From Bacillota bacterium (lineage in GTDB: Bacteria > Bacillota > Clostridia > Tissierellales > Sedimentibacteraceae), in assembly GCA_029239575.1 (NCBI GenBank), contig JARBUP010000051.1:1-13002 (forward strand): a stretch of 13,002 nucleotides of DNA, written 5' to 3'. Within the stretch, counting starts at the first letter, position 1. Each line of letters begins with the position of its first letter. Position numbers and translations under genes: made by a program. This document shows, piece by piece, positions 6,383 to 13,002 of the stretch. The notes below the pieces were generated by a model. The model had not been told where the DNA came from, ran no database searches, and saw only the letters and a program-made list of their open reading frames with translations.

Positions 6383-7816
6383 TTATTTTTTAACTTTTTT
6401 ACCTTGATATTCTGGTGCTGATGGGTCATCTACAAGTTTCATAATTGTGATTCCAAGGAATCCGAATACACAAGTTGTTATTGGGCTTAAAATATTGAAG
6501 AATGCAAATGGTGCGTAAGCCATTGTAGAAACTCCTAAGAATGTTGCCATTGTAGCACCACAAGTGTTCCAAGGAACTAATGCAGATGTTACTGTACCTG
6601 AGTCTTCAAGAACACGTGATAAGTTTCTTGGAGCCAAGCCTCTTTTATGGAATTCTTCTTTGTACATTTTACCAGGTAAAGCAATACCTAAGTATTGGTC
6701 TCCACAAAGTACATTTATGAACAAGCAAGATACTGCAGTTACAAATATTAATGAACCTGTACTCTTAGCAAATGATAATAATTTATTTGCTATAACAGCT
6801 AACATGCCCGATACTTCCATTACACCACCGAATGTTAAAGCTGCCATAATAAGTGATACAGTCCACATCATGCTTTGTAAACCACCTCTTGTTAAAAGCT
6901 CATCAATTACAGCATTTCCAGTTTCAGCAACTGTACCATATTGTAATGTTTCAAGAACATAACCAAAATCTCCACCTTGGTATACTGTGCAGAATGCTCC
7001 TAAAATTGTTCCTATAATTAATCCTGGAACAGCAGGAACTTTTAATGCAACCATAACTATTACTATAACTGGAACTAAAAGTAACCATGCATTGATAGTG
7101 TATATACTTTCAATTGCAACTAACATATCATTTATTGATGACGCATCAAGTTCTGTACCTGCAAATTTGAATCCCATAACAAAGAAAATTATTAATGTTA
7201 TACCGTAAGAGAAAACTGTTGTATATACCATGTGTTTAATATGGTCGAACAAAGTTGCACCTGCCATTGCAGGAGCTAAGTTAGTTGTATCTGATAAAGG
7301 AGACATTTTATCGCCAAAATATGCTCCAGATACTATAGCACCAGCTGCTATTTCAGTTGGTATACCAAGACCTTGTGCTACACCTATAAGTGCAACACCA
7401 ACTGTACCTGCAGTAGTCCATGAACTACCTGTTGCTATAGAAATTATACTACAAAGAATAACTGCTGCAAATAAGAAATATGTTGGTGATAATATTTGCA
7501 ATCCATAATAAATCATTGTTGGTACTATACCACCTGCTAACCATGAACCAATTAATGCACCTATTATTGCAAGTATAATTATCGCTTGCATTGTGCTTCC
7601 TATTGAAGCTATAATTCCATCTTCGATTTCTTGCCATTTAAAACCTAATCCATAAATTGCTACGATTGTAGCTACTATGGCACCCATTAATATTGGCATG
7701 TGAACATCTGAATTAAATTTTAATATCGCTGTTCCTAAAAATACAATAATTGCTATTACCGGTATTAATGAAATCAATAATGTCGGTTGTTTTCTTTGCC
7801 TTTGCCCTTTGTCCAT
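6383..7816 (-). CDS. nhaC: NhaC-family Na+/H+ antiporter (or Na+-coupled organic-acid antiporter)
   Basis: 477-residue polytopic membrane protein with about 11-12 hydrophobic segments. Family motifs include ATGSSWTTAGTVGVALIG (about 128-145), AYFGDKMSPLSDTTNLAP (about 165-182), FINVLCGDQYLGIALPG and a late SALVPWNTCGATMA. NhaC proteins exchange cytoplasmic Na+ for external H+; the same family includes the Bacillus malate/lactate antiporter MleN, so the substrate cannot be fixed from sequence. I start at ATG 7816 because GGAGG (7826-7822) lies 5 bases upstream. The ATG at 7828 would add MEEK but overlaps that ribosome site and has none of its own. It is a single gene with its own promoter near 8051 and its own terminator. 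The symbol names the family rather than a proven substrate. Confidence 0.88.
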   Translation of the reverse strand: MDKGQRQRKQPTLLISLIPVIAIIVFLGTAILKFNSDVHMPILMGAIVATIVAIYGLGFKWQEIEDGIIASIGSTMQAIIILAIIGALIGSWLAGGIVPTMIYYGLQILSPTYFLFAAVILCSIISIATGSSWTTAGTVGVALIGVAQGLGIPTEIAAGAIVSGAYFGDKMSPLSDTTNLAPAMAGATLFDHIKHMVYTTVFSYGITLIIFFVMGFKFAGTELDASSINDMLVAIESIYTINAWLLLVPVIVIVMVALKVPAVPGLIIGTILGAFCTVYQGGDFGYVLETLQYGTVAETGNAVIDELLTRGGLQSMMWTVSLIMAALTFGGVMEVSGMLAVIANKLLSFAKSTGSLIFVTAVSCLFINVLCGDQYLGIALPGKMYKEEFHKRGLAPRNLSRVLEDSGTVTSALVPWNTCGATMATFLGVSTMAYAPFAFFNILSPITTCVFGFLGITIMKLVDDPSAPEYQGKKVKK

Positions 7817-8027
7817 TTTTTCCTCCATAAATTTAACTTTAGTTTATAAATTTAATTTATTTATATAAAAAGATTACATCAATTTTGTTAATGTTTTCAT
7901 TTATATATTACTAATTTCTGTAAACTATTTTATACATAAATTAAATTTTCTAAATTAAAAAATGCATATATAATTGTATTTACTCTATAAGAAAACACTT
8001 AGGAATACGTTATTTATATGCACAATT
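7817..8027 (-). other. Long AT-rich untranslated leader of the nhaC-family gene
   Basis: No open frame of note lies between the antiporter start and its promoter, leaving a transcribed leader of about 200 bases. It contains an inverted repeat on the minus strand: TGCATATA (8022-8015), a 44-base loop, TATATGCA (7970-7963), then six T (7962-7957). The arrangement resembles a weak attenuator-like hairpin. I do not recognise a known riboswitch. The first arm may lie partly at the transcription start. Confidence 0.35.
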
Positions 8028-8056
8028 ATTGTACCATAAATTATTTAATTTGTAAA
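8028..8056 (-). promoter_or_regulatory. Sigma-A-like promoter of the nhaC-family gene
   Basis: Minus strand TTTACA (8056-8051), 17-base spacer, TACAAT (8033-8028), a close match to the vegetative consensus. The predicted start is near 8021, about 205 bases before the chosen ATG. It lies downstream of the glnA terminator, so this gene is probably transcribed independently of glnA. Confidence 0.65.
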
Positions 8057-8127
8057 TACTAAAATGAATAATTTGCTGGATTTTTATATTATTACATTCT
8101 ATATATTAGAATATATGGGATTTTTCA

Positions 8128-8163
8128 ATAAGAAAAAGGAACTGGATAGTTCCTTTTTCTTAT
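8128..8163 (-). terminator. Terminator of glnA, possibly bidirectional
   Basis: A perfect 16-bp stem: plus-strand ATAAGAAAAAGGAACT (8128-8143), loop GGAT, AGTTCCTTTTTCTTAT (8148-8163). It lies immediately after the glnA stop codon. The GGAAC/GTTCC core is flanked by an A-run on one side and a T-run on the other, the usual layout of a terminator that can work in either direction. Confidence 0.88.
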
Positions 8164-8164
8164 C

Positions 8165-10063
8165 TTAAAATATATTATTTTTATATTCTATATACAAATT
8201 ACGTATATCAGTCATTTTTTCATTCATCTGCTTTTGCAAATCAGAAGCAAAATCATAATCACCATTTGATAATGCAGTTTTAATTTTAGTGAAAATACTT
8301 TTTTTAGTCATGCTATCTTTCATAAGTTTCTTTTTTAAATGAAGTATTTTTTCCCAATTAACAACATCTAAATCAGTAGCATAATCTTGCTCATCATGAA
8401 GTTTTACAAAAGTTTTTAATAAAGCAATATTGTCATGTATTATTCTTCCTTTTAATTCATTTTTCCATTTTTCCGTAGTAGAAACTTTTATAGAATTAAT
8501 AAGTTGTTCAGTAAATACATCTCCTGTTTTAAGTACTTCTTGTTTATCTTTACAAAATTCAAATCCTTTTAAATTTTCCCAAACTGTTGCAGGTGCTTTT
8601 CCGTAAATTTTGTTTCTTTCTTCTTCATTATAATGTTCAAAAACATCTTCTTCACTTCTGTATTCTCTGTCTTTTTCTAAATATATAGCATCTTCACCAT
8701 ATTTTTTAGAAATTTCTTTTTCTAAATCGTCAGTTGTCATTTTAGCTTCAATAACTTTTACAATACCATCCAACATAACTTGATAAGAAGCTGCTATAAC
8801 TAAATATGTGTTTGAATATGGATTTGGTGAACGCAATTCAAAACGAAGAGATGCAGGGCTTGAAATATCCCTGATTACTCCTACCAATATTGATCGGTTT
8901 CTTGAAGGAGCTTCTTTAGTTCCTCCCAATGAAGTAACTATACAAACAGGTGCTTCAAAACCCGGTTTTAATCTGTTAAATGCATCATTAGTAGCAGTTA
9001 CAATTGGATTAATAACTTCATAATTTTTTAATAATCCCATTAAAGCGCCATATCCAATTTCGCTTAAATAATCTTTTGACATATCAACAGGCGTAAATAA
9101 ATTTATTCTTTTTCCATTTTTCAGTTTAACTGCTGCGCCAAAATGAGTGTGTTCTCCATTTCCTGCAACACCTTCAATTGGTTTAGCTTTAAATAGGACT
9201 TCTAAGCCATGATGTCTAAATTGATCTTCAATTAATTCACGGATAAAAATTTCATTGTCAGCAACTTGCATTGGATCTGAGAATCTCCAGTCTATTTCAA
9301 GCTGTTCCATTACGTGAGTAATTCTACCTTTAGCATCAATTTTATTTGTAATACCGCCAACTTCTTTATGAGCCATTTCGGGTTTCATATCATATAATTC
9401 AAGTTGATCCATTATTTTTTCAAGAACAGTTCTAACTGTACCCATTGTTTTTTTCCAATATTGTTCTTTTAAAACTTGAGAAGTGTATAATTCTTCAAAA
9501 TCAGCAATTTCCTCAGGTGTTTTTACCCACATTTCAAGTTCAGTTGCTGATGTTAATATAATTTCATTAATGTCTTCATATTTAAATCCATATTTTTGTG
9601 TAATAAAAGGATTGTTTTTTAACACTTCATCCATTTTAAATTTAAAATTGTCAACTGCATTTTTTAAAATAGATCTTGAACAAACTCTTTTTCCGCTATG
9701 AACTATAAATGAAGGTATTTTTAATGTACCTATCGGAAGTCCGTTTTCATCATTATAATATTCATAATTATAATCTATAAACCATGTGCAATCAGTATCA
9801 GGTAAAATATCTACTCTTGCATCGTTTAACACTGCAATTCCTTGAAGTTCAACACTTGAGCCATCAGTTTGTATACCATGTTTAAGCATATCTTCCATAT
9901 CATTTATAAATAATTTTATAGGAATTTTTTCATCAGTACCATTTCCGCCTATATCAACTCCCATAAAAGATACAAATTGTATTTCCGGGTGTTGTTCTAA
10001 TATTTGCTTAATTTCAGAAATATCGTGATTTTCCGGTTTTATTGTATATATCATTTTACTCAT
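8165..10063 (-). CDS. glnA: Glutamine synthetase, long clostridial form with C-terminal extension
   Basis: 632 residues, against about 445 for the usual type I enzyme. It would make glutamine from glutamate, ammonia and ATP in the cytoplasm. Visible motifs: DGSS (67-70), NDARVDILPD (80-89), metal-site SATELEMW (E175, E177), GNGEHTHF (301-308), NRLKPGFEAPV, SRNRS and RFELRSPNP (407-415) leading into the ASYQVMLDGI helix. The usual HEVAxGQxE stretch is replaced by HKEVGGITNKID (from 232) followed by HVMEQLEIDW (from 250), so this metal/substrate loop is divergent. About 198 residues after the core form a mostly charged, helical extension of unknown role. ATG 10063 is chosen behind GGAGG; an in-frame TTG at 10075 overlaps that site. 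Single gene with its own promoter and terminator. Activity as a true glutamine synthetase is likely but not certain. Confidence 0.88.
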   Translation of the reverse strand: MSKMIYTIKPENHDISEIKQILEQHPEIQFVSFMGVDIGGNGTDEKIPIKLFINDMEDMLKHGIQTDGSSVELQGIAVLNDARVDILPDTDCTWFIDYNYEYYNDENGLPIGTLKIPSFIVHSGKRVCSRSILKNAVDNFKFKMDEVLKNNPFITQKYGFKYEDINEIILTSATELEMWVKTPEEIADFEELYTSQVLKEQYWKKTMGTVRTVLEKIMDQLELYDMKPEMAHKEVGGITNKIDAKGRITHVMEQLEIDWRFSDPMQVADNEIFIRELIEDQFRHHGLEVLFKAKPIEGVAGNGEHTHFGAAVKLKNGKRINLFTPVDMSKDYLSEIGYGALMGLLKNYEVINPIVTATNDAFNRLKPGFEAPVCIVTSLGGTKEAPSRNRSILVGVIRDISSPASLRFELRSPNPYSNTYLVIAASYQVMLDGIVKVIEAKMTTDDLEKEISKKYGEDAIYLEKDREYRSEEDVFEHYNEEERNKIYGKAPATVWENLKGFEFCKDKQEVLKTGDVFTEQLINSIKVSTTEKWKNELKGRIIHDNIALLKTFVKLHDEQDYATDLDVVNWEKILHLKKKLMKDSMTKKSIFTKIKTALSNGDYDFASDLQKQMNEKMTDIRNLYIEYKNNIF

Positions 10064-10102
10064 AATTGCCTCCAAGTATTTTTATACGTTTTTATTGTTT
10101 GT

Positions 10103-10131
10103 ATTTTAGCATAGTATTATATACAATGCAA
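10103..10131 (-). promoter_or_regulatory. glnA promoter with overlapping imperfect palindrome
   Basis: Minus strand TTGCAT (10131-10126), 17-base spacer, TAAAAT (10108-10103); the predicted start near 10096 leaves a leader of about 33 bases. A 21-bp imperfect inverted repeat fills the space between the hexamers and overlaps the -35 (10109-10129): arms GCATTGTAT and ATACTATGC around ATA, with one mismatched pair. This is a plausible operator. It does not match the GlnR/TnrA consensus TGTNAN7TNACA. Confidence 0.6.
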
Positions 10132-10174
10132 GGTATAATCTTGAAAAACATCAATAAAAATTAAATTATATATT

Positions 10175-10220
10175 AAAAATACGAACTATTTATTTTATTC
10201 AAAATTTATAGTTCGTATTT
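10175..10220 (-). terminator. Terminator of the HAD phosphatase gene
   Basis: A 13-bp perfect stem with arms AAATACGAACTAT (10177-10189) and ATAGTTCGTATTT (10208-10220), an 18-base AT-rich loop, and a T-rich end on the minus strand. It lies 14 bases after the HAD gene stop. The large loop makes it less compact than the other terminators here. Confidence 0.75.
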
Positions 10221-10234
10221 CTCTTGTTTATATA

Positions 10235-10870
10235 TTAATTACATATGCTTATTAATTCTGTTGGTTCATTTATTAGATATTCAGGTTGATGTTTTTTAAG
10301 ACTTTCGGTAGTATTATACCCCCACCCTACAGATGCAATATCTATGCCCGCTCTTTTAGCCGCATGTATATCTCTAATTTCATCACCTACATATAAAACT
10401 TCATTGCTTTTAAGTTTTTCTTTTTTAATTATTTTTTTCATTTTTGTTTCTTTTCCAAACATGGAAGAACTTGCTATAAAATCAAACACATCACTTTCAT
10501 GTTTTTGTAGGAATGATTTTACATTAGCTTTTGAATTAGTTGTTATAATCGCAACTTTTATTCCCATATCTTTTAGGTGGTTTATTACTTCAAAGATATC
10601 AGGTTTACATAATTCCACATTTACTATATCACTATTTAAAAGTTTCTTACCTCTTTTGAGCATAAATGGTAAATATCTTTTTTTCAATTCGATATAATCC
10701 ATAAGCTCTCTTGCACTCATTTTTTTTAAGTGACCTAACTCATCTAAAGTAATATTTTTTAAGTTATACCTTTCAGCAAGCTTTTGATAAATTACAAAGT
10801 TTACCTCTTCAGTATCTGCTAGGGTTCCATCAAAATCAAAAAAAACATATTTATATTTCACTTTCATCAT
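10235..10870 (-). CDS. HAD-superfamily phosphatase, phosphoglycolate-phosphatase-like
   Basis: 211 residues, normal length for subfamily IA HAD hydrolases. Motif I is VFFDFDGTLADT with nucleophile D12 and acid/base D14. A helical cap region covers about 17-85. Motif II is VAIITTNS (T111), a Lys in GKETKMKK serves as motif III, and motif IV is YVGDEIRDIHAAKRAG (D163, D167). This arrangement hydrolyses small phosphate esters; Gph- and PpaX-like enzymes are the nearest kinds I recognise, but the substrate cannot be read from sequence. The start is ambiguous: ATG 10870 and ATG 10867 both sit too close to the AAGG site, while GTG 10861 has better spacing. The difference is at most three residues. 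Single gene with its own promoter and terminator. Confidence 0.85.
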   Translation of the reverse strand: MMKVKYKYVFFDFDGTLADTEEVNFVIYQKLAERYNLKNITLDELGHLKKMSARELMDYIELKKRYLPFMLKRGKKLLNSDIVNVELCKPDIFEVINHLKDMGIKVAIITTNSKANVKSFLQKHESDVFDFIASSSMFGKETKMKKIIKKEKLKSNEVLYVGDEIRDIHAAKRAGIDIASVGWGYNTTESLKKHQPEYLINEPTELISICN

Positions 10871-10895
10871 CCTTATCTATCATGATTATCTTATT

Positions 10896-10924
10896 ACTAT
10901 ATTATATTTTATTACACTAGTCAA
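10896..10924 (-). promoter_or_regulatory. Sigma-A-like promoter of the HAD phosphatase gene
   Basis: Minus strand TTGACT (10924-10919), 17-base spacer, TATAGT (10901-10896). The predicted start near 10889 gives a leader of about 20 bases. It lies just downstream of the preceding gene's terminator. Confidence 0.7.
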
Positions 10925-10936
10925 TTAAATCTTTAA

Positions 10937-10962
10937 AACAAAAACTCCTGTAAAGGAGTTTT
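10937..10962 (-). terminator. Terminator of the phospholipase C-like gene
   Basis: A 9-bp stem with arms AAAACTCCT (10941-10949) and AGGAGTTTT (10954-10962), loop GTAA, followed on the minus strand by G and a run of T. It sits two bases after the stop codon. The A-rich and T-rich flanks could let it work in both directions. Confidence 0.85.
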
Positions 10963-10964
10963 AT

Positions 10965-11558
10965 TTATAATGACTTTATTATTTTTTGGCAACTATTCTT
11001 CATAAATTTTAAATATTCTTCTTCTTTTATTAAATCAGAATAAATAGATTTAGGCGTAAGTTCCTTGAAATAATCTGCAAGTGTTTCTTTTGCCTTATTT
11101 ATGTTTATGCCACACATTTCTTTTAAATCTATTTTTATATTATAATTTTTAATTTCTCTTTTTAGTAGTTCATAATAGTTTCCTATTGCTTTATCATCAT
11201 AGTATTTAAATATATTTTTAATTGCCGATGTTAACTCTTCATCACTCAAATCACGATAATTGTGTATTATTAGTTTACTTGCATTAAATTTATAATATTC
11301 ATCAAACCACAAACGACAATAGTACCCTAATATAAATGATTTTTGCTGTATATTTAATTTTTTTAAATCAAATTTTTCATAAAATTCTCTTACATCAACA
11401 TTTCCATCTTCGTCTAAACAATGAAAATCCTCAAAATCATCATCATCTATAGTATCAGGCGAAACTATACCAAGAATATAGCTTTTTATGTCTATTTCCT
11501 CATCAGAATTTTCAATAAAAATTTTACCAAAGTGCATGTGAGTACTTATCGACGGCAT
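10965..11558 (-). CDS. Protein resembling the Zn-dependent phospholipase C family
   Basis: 197 residues, without a signal peptide. The N-terminus MPSISTHMHFGK, the following YILGIVSPDTID (about 27-38), His46 in DFHCLD and SFILGYYCRLWFDEYY (about 74-89) follow the pattern of small Zn-dependent phospholipase C-like bacterial proteins, where these stretches supply His and Asp metal ligands. In the last motif I would expect a His where Arg82 stands, so a metal ligand may be missing and catalytic activity is doubtful. The rest is charged and helical with no further motif I recognise. The start is ATG 11558; AAAGGAG lies upstream at a rather long 12-base spacing. It is a single gene between its own promoter and terminator, and its cellular role is unknown. 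Confidence 0.55.
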   Translation of the reverse strand: MPSISTHMHFGKIFIENSDEEIDIKSYILGIVSPDTIDDDDFEDFHCLDEDGNVDVREFYEKFDLKKLNIQQKSFILGYYCRLWFDEYYKFNASKLIIHNYRDLSDEELTSAIKNIFKYYDDKAIGNYYELLKREIKNYNIKIDLKEMCGININKAKETLADYFKELTPKSIYSDLIKEEEYLKFMKNSCQKIIKSL

Positions 11559-11603
11559 TTGTTATTATAACTCCTTTATTGTAAATAGTTTCAATATCTA
11601 AAT

Positions 11604-11632
11604 ATTATAGCAAATAAATTTAACTTTGTACA
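11604..11632 (-). promoter_or_regulatory. Promoter of the phospholipase C-like gene (extended -10)
   Basis: Minus strand TGTACA (11632-11627), 17-base spacer, a perfect TATAAT (11609-11604) preceded by TGC, giving an extended -10. The predicted start near 11597 leaves about 38 bases before the ATG. The -35 begins only four bases after the upstream gene's stop. Confidence 0.65.
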
Positions 11633-11635
11633 GTA

Positions 11636-12784
11636 TTATTTAATCACTTCTATCTGTGGCGGTTCTGTTACCTCTCCAGTAGTAGAGTCTATAAAGGCAA
11701 GCCAATATCCATAATTTCCATCTAACTTTTTATTTTTATACGACCAATTTTTAAAACCTGATAAACCTTTATAAGGCTGTTCTTCTCTTTTAAAATCACC
11801 AGGAACGCCATAAACAAATTTAGTTAATTTGCCTTTTTCTTCAAATACACCAAATATGTAATGACCATATTTTTTCATAAGGCCGTTGCATGTTGTTACT
11901 CTGTTTGTCATAGGGTATGGGTAATAAGAACTAATAATTTGGTTGTAATAAGGTAAAAATCCATTTTTAATACCTCTATCATCAAATGGAATTTTCCACC
12001 AAGTTAAATTATTAATTTCAACTGATAATGGTTTAACCTTTTCATAATTCTTTAAAACTTCAAATAAATTTTCTTCAAATTTATTTCTATATTTAGGTTT
12101 TGAATACTCAGCTTCAACTTGTTTTTCTTCACCAAAGATTCTGTCATTTCTATTATATGCTGTATTTCTAACTTCATCGTTTATGTTTACTTCATTTTCA
12201 TATTTATTTTCATGATTTTCTTCATATTTATTTTCATAATGATCTTCATATTTATTGTCCATATAACCATTATTTACATAATTATCTTTACCTATAAAAC
12301 TATTGTTATAATTAGATTTATATGTATCTTCATATTTTTCTTCTTCGTCTATTTGTTCAGCTTTTTCTACGTTTACGCTTAAATCTACTAAATCAACTGG
12401 CTCAACCTCATTTTCTTCCTCAAATTCAAGTTTTTTAATATCATTTGAATTAACAGCATTATATAAATTAGCATATAATACAATTTTATTTTCTTTAACT
12501 ACACCACAGATATTATAATCTTCAATGGCATCATTGCTTCCAAAAGTTATAATTTTTTTAATCATTCCTTTTTTGTTGTTAATATCACCAAGTTTTATTT
12601 TATCATTTTTGTCCTTATATAAGTAAACTTCACTGTATGATTTGCTGTCACCTAAATTTTCAACTGAAACCATAATGGTTCCTTTTATACCTCTTATATC
12701 AAGTCGCACATATCCTTTACTTTTATCTTTTTTGTTTAAAGGCTCAAGAAATTTCATAACTCTATAACTATTTTTATTATTCAT
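11636..12784 (-). CDS. Clostridial protein of unknown function with acidic Tyr-rich repeat linker
   Basis: 382 residues. Three parts are visible. Residues 1-120 form a beta-rich-looking domain (GYVRLDIRGIKGTIMVSVENL, YLYKDKNDKIKLG, CGVVKENKIVLYAN). Residues about 121-255 are a highly charged, Asn/Glu/Tyr/Lys-rich linker. Residues about 256-382 form an aromatic-rich domain (WWKIPFDD, FLPYYNQIISSYYPYP, YGHYIFGVFEEKG, VYGVPGDF, NYGYWLAFIDSTTGEV). I recall this two-domain layout from other clostridial hypothetical proteins but no proven function. No signal peptide or membrane segment is seen. ATG 12784 lies behind GGGAGG at 5 bases; an in-frame reading from 12820 lacks such a site. I see no clear terminator after it and no convincing promoter before it. 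Confidence 0.8.
   Translation of the reverse strand: MNNKNSYRVMKFLEPLNKKDKSKGYVRLDIRGIKGTIMVSVENLGDSKSYSEVYLYKDKNDKIKLGDINNKKGMIKKIITFGSNDAIEDYNICGVVKENKIVLYANLYNAVNSNDIKKLEFEEENEVEPVDLVDLSVNVEKAEQIDEEEKYEDTYKSNYNNSFIGKDNYVNNGYMDNKYEDHYENKYEENHENKYENEVNINDEVRNTAYNRNDRIFGEEKQVEAEYSKPKYRNKFEENLFEVLKNYEKVKPLSVEINNLTWWKIPFDDRGIKNGFLPYYNQIISSYYPYPMTNRVTTCNGLMKKYGHYIFGVFEEKGKLTKFVYGVPGDFKREEQPYKGLSGFKNWSYKNKKLDGNYGYWLAFIDSTTGEVTEPPQIEVIK
12185..12256 (-). repeat. In-frame 24-bp (8-residue) tandem repeat inside the unknown gene
   Basis: Residues 177-200 read NKYEDHYE, NKYEENHE, NKYENEVN: three units at exact 8-residue period, encoded by 24-bp DNA repeats beginning AATAAATATGAA. They lie in the low-complexity linker between the two recognisable domains. 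Confidence 0.8.
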
Positions 12785-12874
12785 GGATGCCTCCCGCATT
12801 TTTACAAAAAATAAAATCATATTAATATATATGCTTGTTTTGATTTATAATGACTTTTATTTAGGATACTTTGT

Positions 12875-13002
12875 ACAACACAAATTTATTTTCTCTTTAA
12901 GATTAATTAAAGTTTGAATCGCAGTCTCACAACACAAATTTATTTTCTCTTTAGATTAATTTAAGTCTGAAGCGCAGTCTCACAACACAAATTTATTTTC
13001 TC
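12875..13002. repeat. Tandem repeat of 53-54 bp units, continuing past the window edge
   Basis: Units begin ACAACACAAATTTATTTTCT at 12875, 12929 and 12982 (third cut at 21 bases). Units 1 and 2 are 54 and 53 bp and differ by one single-base indel and three substitutions. Each ends CGCAGTCTC. No frame stays open through them and the period is not a multiple of three in both units, so they are non-coding. They begin about 90 bp upstream of the unknown gene's start codon. Confidence 0.9.

Noticed and set aside
6564..7508. Several plus-strand open frames opposite the NhaC-family gene
   Set aside because: They are antisense shadows of a long, motif-rich membrane protein gene. Their Pro/Thr/Ile-rich composition is typical of reversed hydrophobic codons.
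12119..12382. An 87-codon plus-strand frame that looks like a hydrophobic membrane peptide
   Set aside because: It is the complement of the Asn/Glu/Lys/Tyr-rich repeat linker, which reads as Phe/Ile/Val on the opposite strand. There is no ribosome site or gene context.
12875..13002. CRISPR array
   Set aside because: The segments between the repeated blocks are themselves almost identical (one indel and three substitutions per unit), so there are no distinct spacers. No cas gene is in the window.

Overview
The window is strongly AT-rich and every recognisable gene lies on the minus strand, so transcription runs from high to low coordinates. GGAGG-type ribosome binding sites, sigma-A-like promoters, a lipoprotein PstS, a PhoP/PhoR-type two-component system and a long clostridial-type glutamine synthetase point to a low-GC Gram-positive anaerobe of class Clostridia (Bacillota). 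I would not go below class from sequence alone.

Layout in transcription order (right to left): (i) 12875-13002, a 53-54 bp tandem repeat running off the right edge; (ii) 11636-12784, a clostridial protein of unknown function with an acidic, tyrosine-rich 8-residue repeat linker; (iii) 10965-11558, a small protein resembling the Zn-dependent phospholipase C family; (iv) 10235-10870, a HAD phosphatase; (v) 8165-10063, a long glutamine synthetase; (vi) 6383-7816, an NhaC-family antiporter; (vii) 1-6015, a seven-gene phosphate operon pstS-pstC-pstA-pstB-phoU-phoP-phoR, whose phoR is cut by the left edge. Genes iii-vi look like single-gene units. Each has its own sigma-A-like promoter and a hairpin terminator directly after its stop.

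The phosphate operon holds the lipoprotein receptor, two permeases, the ATPase, the PhoU regulator and the two-component system on what looks like one transcript. Several junctions are very tight (TAA-N-ATG or ATGA). Upstream of pstS is a four-unit, 11-bp-period array of TTTAC(A/T)-like hexamers, a good candidate PhoP box. It would make the operon autoregulated, because the operon encodes PhoP and PhoR. A second promoter-like sequence with a palindrome in its spacer lies about 200 bp further upstream.

The most unusual observation is PstS itself. Its two sequence halves are in swapped order relative to ordinary PstS: the half with the R-x3-SGT phosphate motif comes first, straight after the lipoprotein signal, and the half with the AGSTS motif comes second and ends at the point where the other half normally begins. 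The total length is that of one PstS and all recognisable phosphate-contact motifs are kept. This looks like a functional circular permutation rather than a broken gene.
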